Origin: JAGXTF01 sp044224315
GTDB taxonomy: Bacteria; Bacteroidota; Bacteroidia; NS11-12g; UBA955
Assembly: GCA_044224315.1 (NCBI GenBank)
Contig: JBGAKR010000005.1
Span: 186,001 to 250,000, forward strand
Reading direction: 5' to 3'
DNA: 64,000 nt
The notes below the pieces were generated by a model. That model was given only the letters and a program-made list of their open reading frames with translations. It made no database searches and was not told where the DNA came from. Of this stretch, positions 18,601 through 26,926 are shown piece after piece. The first letter of the stretch is position 1. Every line of letters begins with the position of its first letter. Both the position numbers and the translations under genes were made by a program.

Positions 18601-21600
18601 AAACGACTTTGAGGCAGCCAATATCGATTATATCGAAATCTGGATGATGGATCCTTTCATCAAAAACCCTGCACTGAAAGGAGATTTCTACCTGAACCTG
18701 GGTAGCATCAGCGAAGACATTTTGCCCGATCGCCGCAAATCGTTCGAAAACGGATTGCCCAGCGATGGAAATAATAAAAACACCGATACTACCAACTTTG
18801 CCATAGTGCCCAGCGTACCCCAGGTGAACTATGCATTTAGCAACAGTCCGGATGTAATCAAAGTGCAGGATTTAGGTTTAGACGGACGCGGCGATGATGC
18901 CGAACGCCTGGATATGGAAGCCACCTACTTAGATAAAATCAAAACCAATTTTGGGGTGGGTTCTAAGTTTTATACCGATGCATCTGCCGACCCCTCAAAC
19001 GATAACTTTGTGCATTACCTGGAAGAAAGCTGGAATACTGCCGACGCTGACATTATTGGCCGTTACAGCCAGTATCAGGGTACCCAGGGCAATAGCAACC
19101 CCGATAAGTTTACAGGTAAATATACCGGTATGCCTAAATCCTCTACCCCTACTCCCAATGATGAGGATGTAAACCGCGACTTTACCATGAACCAAAGCGA
19201 AGACTACTGGCAGTATCGCATTAAAGTGAGTGCAGCAGACCTTCAGATTGGTAAAAACTATGTTACCGATATTGTAAATTCATCTGTAAAACTCCGCAAT
19301 GGCAAAACCGAGGCCATCCGCTGGTACCAGTTTAAAATTCCCATTCGCCAGTACCAGAAAGCGGTGGGTAATATAAGCGACTTTAAAAGTATCCGCTTTA
19401 TGCGCATGTTCCTTACCGGTTTTAACGATGAGGCCATTATGCGTATTGGTTATATCAATGTGGTGCGTGCCGATTGGCGCCGTTATACCAACTCGCTGAA
19501 AACTCCCGGTATTATTGTACCCACAGACCCCAACGACGGAACTAAATTTTCGGTAAGTACCGTAAACCTGGAAGAAAACGGCAAACGTTACCCCATTGCC
19601 TATGTAACCCCGCCCGGCGTGGTTCGTGTACAAAACATGGCCAGCCTGGGTACTGTGTTAGAAAACGAGCAATCACTGTCGCTGCAGGTTTGCGATTTGA
19701 AACCCGGCGACAGTCGTGGTGCATTTAAAACTTTCCAGCTGGATGTGCGCAACTACAAAGACCTGCAAATGTTTGTGCATGCCGAAGCGCCCAATACCCC
19801 ATCCCTGCAGGACGGCGAAGTATCGGCTTTCATCCGTTTTGGTACCGACCTTACCAGCAATTATTACGAGTACGAAATTCCTTTGAAATTAACCCGCGGC
19901 GCAGTGCCAACCGGCACAGCAGGTGGCGATAAAATGACCTGGCCGGAGGAAAACATGATTGATATTCCATTCGACCTGTTTTACCAACTGAAGATAGACC
20001 GCACCAATGCCGGCTACCCAATGACAGCACCCTTTGTGCGACCTGGTGGCCGTGGTAAAGTGAGTGTTATGGGATTGCCCGATGTAAGTAACCTGCGCAT
20101 AGTAATGGTGGGGATACGCAACAACAGCCCCAGCCTGGCCTGCTTTGAAGTATGGTTTAACGAGTTAAGGGTAAAAAACATTGCCAACAAAGGCGGCTGG
20201 GCAGCCCTGGCCAATATGCAGGCACAATTGGCAGACTTTGGTCAGTTAAACCTGGCGGGTAGCATTCGCACCATCGGTTTTGGCGACGTAGATAAAAAAC
20301 TCAACGACCGCAGCCTAAGCACCAATATCAATTACGACATTGCCAGCAACCTGGATTTGGGCAGGTTCTTCCCCAAAAAATCGGGGGTTACTGTACCTAT
20401 GTACATTGGTTACAGCGAAAGTTATATTCGCCCCAAATTCTACCCCCTGAACCCGGATATTGAGCTGCAGAATTACCTCAGTGGTATTTTTGATAAGAAT
20501 AAAAAGAAGGAAATTAAAAAGGCTGCAGAAGAGTACAACTCACTTTATAGTATCAACTTTAACAATGTACACATAGCCCAGCCGGCTGGCAAAAAAGCCA
20601 AACCCTGGAGCCTCAGTAATTTCAATACCACCTATAGTTACCAAAAGAATTACCGCCGCAATCAGCAGATTGAGGAGTTCTTTACCCGCACCACCATGGC
20701 CAATGTGGGTTACAACTATACCATTGCTACAAAATACATAAAACCCTTTAAAGGACTGAAACCCAAGTGGCTCACTCCCATCCGCGATTTCAACTTTAAC
20801 CTGTTGCCATCTAATATCAATGTAAACGTAAAAGTAAACCGTTTTTACAGCGAAACCCAGAACCGCAACAACAACAATTACAGGCAGATTAATCCAAGGT
20901 TGTACGACAAAAACTTTACCATGGACCGCATGTACAACTTTACCCTGCCGCTGGCTCAGTCTTTAAACCTGAGTTATAATGCCATGGCCTCGGCCCGTAT
21001 ACAGGAGCCCTATGGTGCCATTAATACCGAAATTAAGCGCGACTCTATACGCAAAGAATTTTACAGCCTGGGTAAACCCCGTGAATTTAAGCAATCCGTT
21101 ACCGGAAACTATACCCTGCCATTCAGCAAATTTGGATTCCTTAACTGGATAAATTCTACCGTTACTTATACCGGAAGTTACCAATGGAATCAGGCGCCAC
21201 CGGCCTATCCAACCCTGGGTAATAACATTCAGAATGCAAGGGATATAAACTCTACCACCACTCTTAATTTCCAGAGTTTGTATCAGAAAATTCCATGGTT
21301 GCGCAATTTGGAAAAACCCAAAAAAGCACCCGCTAAAAAAACACCGCCAACAGAGAAAAAAGAAGGCTTTGAATCGGCCATTGAAAAGAAAACCGATGAG
21401 CCTAAAAAAGCCAATCCGGCAAAAGTGGCCTTGGGTACATTCGTTTCTATGCTCAAAAATGCCAGCTTCAACTTCTCCCAAAAAGAAGGTACAGAACTTC
21501 CCGGATTCAGCTATCGCCCCGACTATTTCGGATACAACTTCCTGCACCAACAACCCGGTATACCATTTGTATTTGGCTGGCAGGATAACGACATCCGCAA

Positions 21601-22780
21601 CCGCATGGTGAACGAGGGCGCATTGAACAAAGACAAACGCCAATCCAGCTATTTCCGCAACAACTACATGCAAACCATTGGCGGAAGTGTAACGGTAGAA
21701 CCCATTAAAAACTTCCGTATTCAGCTTGATTTCAACCGCAGTATCACCCGCAATACCTCCAGCCAGTTCCGCTGGAATGATACCGGATTCATCAACCAGG
21801 GTTTAACCGCCATGGGATCGTATCAGGTAACCGGCATTTTCCTTCGCACCCATTTCATTAAGGATACCAAAGACGGAGAAAACCATCCCAATGCTGTATT
21901 TGACCAATTTAAAAACAACCGGTTTACCACGGCCAGCTTGCTTGCGCAAAACGACAAACGCTGGAATGGTGAATTCGATAGTTCATCCTTCCCCAAAGGT
22001 TATAGCAAAAACTCACAGGATGTATTGGTTGGTGCCTTCTACTCGGCATACCAGGGTAAAAGCCCAAGCAAGGAGAATGTAACAGGTTTCCCAAGCATTC
22101 CGCTGCCAAACTGGTCTATCAATTACAACGGGCTTACCAAAATTAAGGCAGTAGGTAAAATATTCAGCAATATCAATATTCGCCACGCCTATACAGGTCG
22201 TTACAGTGTTGCCGGCTATACCCAAAACCTGCGCTATAATCCCAATGAGGTGCTTACCAAACCCAACCAGGATTTTGTTCCCAAAAACCAGATTGCCGAT
22301 GTAAGCATTACCGAAGGTTTCTTCCCGCTGATTGGGGTAAACCTGGCCACCAAAAACAACTGGACCATTGGGTTTGATTACAAACGCATGCGCACTGTAA
22401 AATTATTTGCTGCCCAGTTTAATGTAACCGAAATCCGCAACCAGGATTTCTCAGTTACCGGAGGTTACAGGGTACAGGGTTTGGTATTGCCATTCCGCCA
22501 GCATGGCCGCAAGGTGTATTTGCCAAACGATTTCAGGTTTGACCTTACCCTTACCTTAAGCGACAACTCTACCTGTGTGCGCAAGTTGAATGAGGATGTA
22601 AACAAATACACGGCAGGTATGCGCAACTTCCAGTTCAGACCCAGTGTAACTTACCAGATAAACAAAAAAATCAATGCTTCGTTTAAATATAACCGCACCG
22701 TAATGAACCCCAAAATTGCCACTCAGTTTTACACTGCCCTTACCGATTTTGGACTCGAATTGCGTTATATTTTAAATTAA
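15668..22780 (+). CDS. sprA: SprA (Sov), outer-membrane translocon of the type IX secretion system
   Basis: The giant T9SS outer-membrane barrel through which cargo with C-terminal sorting domains leaves the cell. 2370 aa, the expected SprA size. A signal peptide (about 1-40, ending SAQAQG) is followed by a family-typical N-terminal region (YTLNTYNLSTDEFKLQV near 520 and a plug-like FNALEGI-type stretch) and long runs of alternating beta strands ending in YTALTDFGLELRYILN, a classical outer-membrane terminal strand. Lys/Pro-rich insert near 1880-1915 (KKAPAKKTPPTEKKE). It probably forms a unit with the porZ-like gene 4 bp downstream. The four sorting-domain proteins at 1-10.5 kb are likely clients. 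Confidence 0.95.
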   Translation: MKFLRDLLFTRILKPAGKTSFYLSLALCLYIFAPASAQAQGGTDTSALKYKIAPGKSWEKKKPATNVDLQNPIQTEWKYNPKTNRYEEYSTIGGMSYPTGKTLTVQEYFKKKSQEARDEYFREKAQNSSYDLNKKGKGSITDYVKSELANPTISKIFGEGGVDFQLSGSAMIKLGGNMNVNRNPNFSKRQQRYFVPVFDQQLQIAANGSIGQNVKLGINYDTEAAFEFDNQTNLGWKGKPDQMLKDFQVGNVSLNLPTQLIKPTNNLFGFATTLQFGKTTYKMVFSQNKGQSTETVLQGGQQLQQFKITADNYDQNRHYFLSQFFRDNYNRSLENLPIIASGVVINRVEVWVTNRNGNVETPRDILAFMDLGESNPYRASTLGTNPDPAADNASNSLYATIQNDPDIRLTGKAIDKVNSVFNTFEQTVDYDILNYARQLGSTEFNLNSQLGFISLNQPLNNDEILAVAFEYTYNGKTYQVGEFSRDVPPGEQKLLFLKMLKSNTIRTKLPLWDLMMKNIYTLNTYNLSTDEFKLQVLYADDTSGADYNYLPTKGVPAFENGNPLIRVLGLDKLNRQLEAKPDGNFDALEGITLQQQYARIIFPITEPFGKYLRSQFGSRTDLADYYAYDALYDSTKWLAAQDTKHNKFYIQGSYKSPNGAELFLGTTNLQKGSVRVTANGRPLTEGVDYEVDYALGRVRITNQGLLQGGAEIRASADGQSFFNIQQKTLIGGRVEHKFNNKFLLGGTALHMYERPLTTKTNFNEEPLLNSIVGADMAYSSKSRMLTRLVDKLPFLETKEISNVTAYAEFAKIYPHNHKSQGKNRGVSNIEDFENAELPNDYKMVTNWVIASVPQKQPDLFPETSNADKTTWLNHSAKLSYYTIDPLFYRDADMPDNIKARVDQILSDHYQRQIDQREVFPQRQFPQGTPTILPTLDLVYHPNQRGQYNMNTSSSDLNGNGNFVDPTKSWAGIMRRVDQNDFEAANIDYIEIWMMDPFIKNPALKGDFYLNLGSISEDILPDRRKSFENGLPSDGNNKNTDTTNFAIVPSVPQVNYAFSNSPDVIKVQDLGLDGRGDDAERLDMEATYLDKIKTNFGVGSKFYTDASADPSNDNFVHYLEESWNTADADIIGRYSQYQGTQGNSNPDKFTGKYTGMPKSSTPTPNDEDVNRDFTMNQSEDYWQYRIKVSAADLQIGKNYVTDIVNSSVKLRNGKTEAIRWYQFKIPIRQYQKAVGNISDFKSIRFMRMFLTGFNDEAIMRIGYINVVRADWRRYTNSLKTPGIIVPTDPNDGTKFSVSTVNLEENGKRYPIAYVTPPGVVRVQNMASLGTVLENEQSLSLQVCDLKPGDSRGAFKTFQLDVRNYKDLQMFVHAEAPNTPSLQDGEVSAFIRFGTDLTSNYYEYEIPLKLTRGAVPTGTAGGDKMTWPEENMIDIPFDLFYQLKIDRTNAGYPMTAPFVRPGGRGKVSVMGLPDVSNLRIVMVGIRNNSPSLACFEVWFNELRVKNIANKGGWAALANMQAQLADFGQLNLAGSIRTIGFGDVDKKLNDRSLSTNINYDIASNLDLGRFFPKKSGVTVPMYIGYSESYIRPKFYPLNPDIELQNYLSGIFDKNKKKEIKKAAEEYNSLYSINFNNVHIAQPAGKKAKPWSLSNFNTTYSYQKNYRRNQQIEEFFTRTTMANVGYNYTIATKYIKPFKGLKPKWLTPIRDFNFNLLPSNINVNVKVNRFYSETQNRNNNNYRQINPRLYDKNFTMDRMYNFTLPLAQSLNLSYNAMASARIQEPYGAINTEIKRDSIRKEFYSLGKPREFKQSVTGNYTLPFSKFGFLNWINSTVTYTGSYQWNQAPPAYPTLGNNIQNARDINSTTTLNFQSLYQKIPWLRNLEKPKKAPAKKTPPTEKKEGFESAIEKKTDEPKKANPAKVALGTFVSMLKNASFNFSQKEGTELPGFSYRPDYFGYNFLHQQPGIPFVFGWQDNDIRNRMVNEGALNKDKRQSSYFRNNYMQTIGGSVTVEPIKNFRIQLDFNRSITRNTSSQFRWNDTGFINQGLTAMGSYQVTGIFLRTHFIKDTKDGENHPNAVFDQFKNNRFTTASLLAQNDKRWNGEFDSSSFPKGYSKNSQDVLVGAFYSAYQGKSPSKENVTGFPSIPLPNWSINYNGLTKIKAVGKIFSNINIRHAYTGRYSVAGYTQNLRYNPNEVLTKPNQDFVPKNQIADVSITEGFFPLIGVNLATKNNWTIGFDYKRMRTVKLFAAQFNVTEIRNQDFSVTGGYRVQGLVLPFRQHGRKVYLPNDFRFDLTLTLSDNSTCVRKLNEDVNKYTAGMRNFQFRPSVTYQINKKINASFKYNRTVMNPKIATQFYTALTDFGLELRYILN

Positions 22781-22784
22781 TTTC

Positions 22785-25040
22785 ATGAGAAAATTTCCCG
22801 CATTTTTTGCAGCAATTCTGTTTGCCGGATTTGGAATAACAGGCCCCGAACTATCTGCCCAGCAGCTTCCTACCGGCCAATGGCGCTACCATTATTGCTA
22901 TAGTAAAACCAACCTATGCGAAGCCGGTGGCAAGTTTATTTACGCCGCTTCGGGCCGGGGTTTTTTTAAGGTAAATGCCCAAAACTATGAGATGACCCGC
23001 CTATCGTCTATGGACGGTTTTCATGGTACCGAAATTACCAATATTACCTACAATCATCAAAAGGATGTACTGGTAATTGGCTACGCGGACGGGTTTATAG
23101 ATTTGCTAAAAAATGAAAGCCTGATATACAGCATAGATGGTTTTTATAACAAAGTTTTGCAGGGTGATAAAAGCATCATCCATGTTAGTTTCTCCAAAAA
23201 TGATGCGTTGGTTTCAACCAATTTTGGCATTCTGGTTGTAGATTTGGATAAAACCGAAATCAGGGAAAGCTATACCACCATCGGGCAGGGAGGCCAGTCG
23301 CTGGAAGTGAGAAGCACCGCCATTCTGGGAGATTCTATTTATGCCGGTCTGGCAAACGGAATTATTGCAGCCAAATACAACGATTCGGTAAACCTTTATA
23401 ATTATACAAACTGGAAAAAGGTATACAGCGGCCCGGCCTGCAATCAGCTTACCTCCTTTGCCGATTCTTTGTATTTTTTTACCGATACCCAGCTGTTTAA
23501 TTATAAAAAAGGCATTGTAAAACCCGCCTGGGCAAATGGACGAGCCAATTTTGTGCGTATTGTAAAAACATTTGATAACTACATTATGTTTTTTCGCCAG
23601 GGCGGTATTACCCGCATGGCAAGCAATGGCAGTTATACCCTTAATTATGTAAACATTATTGCCTACGGTGCACTGGATAACCGGGGCCGCATTTGGTTTA
23701 CCTCTGGCATAGGCGGTGGGGTTATACAACAAAATCCCGGGCAGGAACTGGGCTTTGAACCCAATGGACCCGCCAACACCTCGGTGTTTAGCATGAGTAA
23801 GGATGGCGATTACATGTTTTGCTCGGCCGGTGGCATTACCAGCACCTTTGGCAATGCCTACAACCCCGCTGGTTTTTATATCTACAACAATTATAAATGG
23901 GAGAGCAATCCACAATCGGTTTTCAATACCAACCTGTATGACTATACCTGGCTGCACTACAACCCCGTAACAAAAAAGACATACCTGGGTACCCATACCA
24001 ATGGCATGCTGGAGTTTGTGGGCAGAACAGCCACCAATAAATACGACGAAACCAATTCCACCCTGTACCGCGATCCGGGTATCAATTTCATTCGCGTATC
24101 GGGCATAGCCAGCGACGATAAAGGCAACCTGTGGGTGAGCAATGCAGGCAGTGCCACACCCCTGTGCATGATGACCCCCAAAGGGGTTTGGACCTCCATT
24201 CCATTTGCCGACAATAATGTAAAAAACCTGGTGATAGACCAAAACGGGTATAAATGGATGATCCTGATTGGGGGCGGCGGGGTATTGGTTTACGACGACA
24301 ATAAAACCCCGGGCAAAACCAGCGATGACCGCAGTATAAAAATCACCACCCAGCAGGGATTAATTACCAATGAGGTAATATCGCTGGCGGCCGACCGCAA
24401 CGGCTATGTATGGATAGGCACCACCCAGGGGCTAAATGTGGTTACCAATACATTTGATGTATTTACCAAACCCAAAGCCGACCGGTTTATTATAGAACAA
24501 AACGGCACTACCGGCTATTTATTGGGCGAAGAAACCATCAACGATATTTGTGTGGATGGCGGCAACCGCAAATGGTTTGCAACCGACAATGGTGTGTTTT
24601 TGGCCGAACCCGACGGGCAGCGTGTGATTGCCCAGTTTTCAACCCAAAACAGTCCGTTGCCCGAGAATAAAGTGATTTGTATTGGACAAGTGGGTAGCAC
24701 CGGCGAAGTATTTTTTGGCACCGACAATGGCATTATTTCATACCGTAGCGATGCCAGTGGGGCGGATGATAAGTTTAAAGAAATTAAAATTTATCCCAAT
24801 CCTGTAAAACCCGGATATGATGGAATTGTAACCATAGAGGGGCTGGCCCAGGATGCCGAAATACGTATTACCGATGCAGCGGGCATGCTTATTTACCAAA
24901 CCAAAGCCAACGGAGGTACTGCTACCTGGCCCTGCACCCGCCTGGATGGCACCAAACCCAATAGCGGCGTGCTTTACGTTTTTGGCATGAATACCGATGG
25001 CACCGAAACGGCCATGGGTAAATTTATTTACATCAAGTAA
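22785..25040 (+). CDS. porZ: PorZ-like T9SS accessory protein (beta-propeller + sorting domain)
   Basis: A 751-aa exported protein with a signal peptide (about 1-25, ending LSAQQ). Two beta-propeller regions are built of two-component-regulator-like blades (for example DDKGNLWVSNAG, DRNGYVWIGTTQGLNVV, GGNRKWFATDNGVF). A C-terminal T9SS type A domain follows (IYPNPVKPGYDG, then ITDAAGMLIYQ). This layout matches PorZ, a component of the T9SS attachment complex at the cell surface that is needed for cargo maturation. It starts 4 bp after sprA. The alternative is a generic propeller cargo protein; context and the opening PTGQWRYHYCYS favour PorZ. Confidence 0.75.
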   Translation: MRKFPAFFAAILFAGFGITGPELSAQQLPTGQWRYHYCYSKTNLCEAGGKFIYAASGRGFFKVNAQNYEMTRLSSMDGFHGTEITNITYNHQKDVLVIGYADGFIDLLKNESLIYSIDGFYNKVLQGDKSIIHVSFSKNDALVSTNFGILVVDLDKTEIRESYTTIGQGGQSLEVRSTAILGDSIYAGLANGIIAAKYNDSVNLYNYTNWKKVYSGPACNQLTSFADSLYFFTDTQLFNYKKGIVKPAWANGRANFVRIVKTFDNYIMFFRQGGITRMASNGSYTLNYVNIIAYGALDNRGRIWFTSGIGGGVIQQNPGQELGFEPNGPANTSVFSMSKDGDYMFCSAGGITSTFGNAYNPAGFYIYNNYKWESNPQSVFNTNLYDYTWLHYNPVTKKTYLGTHTNGMLEFVGRTATNKYDETNSTLYRDPGINFIRVSGIASDDKGNLWVSNAGSATPLCMMTPKGVWTSIPFADNNVKNLVIDQNGYKWMILIGGGGVLVYDDNKTPGKTSDDRSIKITTQQGLITNEVISLAADRNGYVWIGTTQGLNVVTNTFDVFTKPKADRFIIEQNGTTGYLLGEETINDICVDGGNRKWFATDNGVFLAEPDGQRVIAQFSTQNSPLPENKVICIGQVGSTGEVFFGTDNGIISYRSDASGADDKFKEIKIYPNPVKPGYDGIVTIEGLAQDAEIRITDAAGMLIYQTKANGGTATWPCTRLDGTKPNSGVLYVFGMNTDGTETAMGKFIYIK

Positions 25041-25042
25041 TT

Positions 25043-25816
25043 TCAGAAATCGGGGAACTCTAAAACCAACCCGTCGTAGGCCAGTTGCATACCGGCAGGC
25101 AAATCGCGGTTTACCTCACTGTGGAAACCAATCTGGTGGCTCATATGCGTGAAATAGGTTTGCCTGGCGCCAATATTCATGGCCACGGCCTTGGCTTCTT
25201 CCAGGGTAAAATGCGAAATATGGGGTTCGTGGCGCAGTGCATTTAATACCAATGTGTCCGTGCCTCTAATTTTATTCAACTCGGTATCTGCTATAAAATT
25301 AGCATCGGTTATATAGGTAAAAGGCCCAAATCTGAAACCCAGCACGGGAAGCTTGTAATGCATTACTTCTATAGGGGTGATACTTACCTCGCCTATTTTA
25401 AAATCGGCAGAATCGATAAGGTGAAAATCAATTTCTGGAATGCCGGGGTATTTAAAATCCGAGAAAATGTAATCGTATTGCTTGTGAAAACTGTTTAGTA
25501 CCCTTTGGTGCAAATACACTGGTACCGCTCCATTTTGCAGGTAATTAAAGGGCCGCATATCATCCAACCCTGCGGTATGGTCGCGGTGTTCGTGGGTAAA
25601 AATGATGGCATCGAGGCGTTTAATACCTGCACGGATCAGTTGTTGCCTGAAATCCGGACCGGCATCAATCACTATGCTAAGTCCATTTATTTCAAGGTGT
25701 ACCGAGCAACGAAGGCGCTTGTCTTTGGGATCTTCGGAGAGGCAAACGGGGCTATCGCAGCCTATGGGAGGCACACCCTGGGAGGTACCGGTTCCAAGAA
25801 ACGTAACCTTCATCAT
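25043..25816 (-). CDS. MBL-fold metal-dependent hydrolase (PhnP-like)
   Basis: Cytoplasmic metallo-beta-lactamase-fold enzyme, 257 aa. It has the TFLGTGTSQGVP opening and metal site THEHRDHTAGLDD (near 94-106) of the PhnP / phosphoribosyl 1,2-cyclic phosphodiesterase-like family, with later metal ligands in MHYKLP, TDAN and THMSHQ. In Bacteroidota this single-copy hydrolase usually has no known substrate, so I do not assign one. It is convergent with the porZ-like gene, 2 bp apart. The start could be either of two adjacent Met codons. Confidence 0.85.
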   Translation of the reverse strand: MMKVTFLGTGTSQGVPPIGCDSPVCLSEDPKDKRLRCSVHLEINGLSIVIDAGPDFRQQLIRAGIKRLDAIIFTHEHRDHTAGLDDMRPFNYLQNGAVPVYLHQRVLNSFHKQYDYIFSDFKYPGIPEIDFHLIDSADFKIGEVSITPIEVMHYKLPVLGFRFGPFTYITDANFIADTELNKIRGTDTLVLNALRHEPHISHFTLEEAKAVAMNIGARQTYFTHMSHQIGFHSEVNRDLPAGMQLAYDGLVLEFPDF

Positions 25817-25904
25817 TGGGGCACGAATCTACGGATTGAGATTGATTTAATTGGAAAGAAAAAGTTAGCTTTGGATGAAAACCCGCACGCAATCGGCGGT
25901 TGAT

Positions 25905-26894
25905 TTAGCCCTGTTTTTCGTCGAGGAAATTTTTCAAACGCGCAATATTGGGCACTTCCATATTGTTTACCCCTTTGGCATTGCTCAGATACACGCTAAA
26001 CCAATCGGTAGCATGGATGGTTTCGTAAATAGATGCAATGCTAAATGCGCCCGAATCCAGTGCAAAAACCCTGGACTGGCTGGAGCCCAGCAACTCGGTT
26101 AAAAACTCAAAACGCTTATCTACCTTAGGATTGAGGCCGCTGTTCAGGAAAATAAAATTGGTATCCTGGGTGCCATAGTAGCACTCAATCATATTGTGGT
26201 TCGATTCGGGTAAAACACTTACAAAAGCCTCGCCCTTGGTATTTTCCTGTATTTGCTGACAAATGCGGGTGGCTACAGCTTCAAATGCAGTATCGCAAAC
26301 TACAATGTATTTGCTGGCCATGTGGCTGGCAAAATAGCGCAGAATATCCTGGGCAGTGGCTTTTAAATCCAGGTTGTTTTCCAACCTTTTGGATACAGCC
26401 TCCAGCTCAGGGCGCAGGTTTTTACCACAAAGCTCGCCCATCATCAGTAATAAAAAGCTGAGCGAATAACCCAGTGCCATGCGGGGTTGGTAACCCTTTT
26501 CTACGGTATAGCACTTAATGTTTTCTTTTTCGCACCATTGCAGTAAAAATCCACCACTTGAAATGGCCAGTACCTGGCAGTTTTTTTGGCGGGCCAAACG
26601 AAACATTTCCAGGGTTTCCTCGGTATTGCCGCTGTAGGATGAGAGAATTACCAGGGTTTTTTCGTTGGCATAGGCAGGCAATTTATATTCAGAAATCACC
26701 TCAACCGGAACCGGAAAGGTATCCAGAAAAGCCAGTCGGGCAATACGTCCGCCAATACCCGAACCACCCAGTCCGCCTATAATTACATTCTGAAAATTCT
26801 CTATTTTTAATCCATGCGCAGTGTATGCACCCAGTACATATTTTATCTGGTGATGGAAATTATCCAGAGATATTTCATGTGTAATTACCGACAT
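25905..26894 (-). CDS. Bifunctional phosphoglucose/phosphomannose isomerase (SIS domain)
   Basis: Cytoplasmic sugar-phosphate isomerase of the two-SIS-domain type, 329 aa, close to the ~330 aa typical of the family. Domain 1 has GGLGGSGIGG (about 40-50) and SSYSGNTEETLE (about 84-95, phosphate-binding). The second SIS domain (about 180-320) has PESNHNMIE and the catalytic-region His in ETIHATDWFSVYL. It converts glucose-6-P or mannose-6-P to fructose-6-P. It lies 32 bp after the end of the upstream PPIase gene on the same strand and may be co-transcribed with it. Confidence 0.85.
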   Translation of the reverse strand: MSVITHEISLDNFHHQIKYVLGAYTAHGLKIENFQNVIIGGLGGSGIGGRIARLAFLDTFPVPVEVISEYKLPAYANEKTLVILSSYSGNTEETLEMFRLARQKNCQVLAISSGGFLLQWCEKENIKCYTVEKGYQPRMALGYSLSFLLLMMGELCGKNLRPELEAVSKRLENNLDLKATAQDILRYFASHMASKYIVVCDTAFEAVATRICQQIQENTKGEAFVSVLPESNHNMIECYYGTQDTNFIFLNSGLNPKVDKRFEFLTELLGSSQSRVFALDSGAFSIASIYETIHATDWFSVYLSNAKGVNNMEVPNIARLKNFLDEKQG

Positions 26895-26926
26895 TTTACG
26901 CAGCGCAGCAGTAAGGGTTTAAGGAA

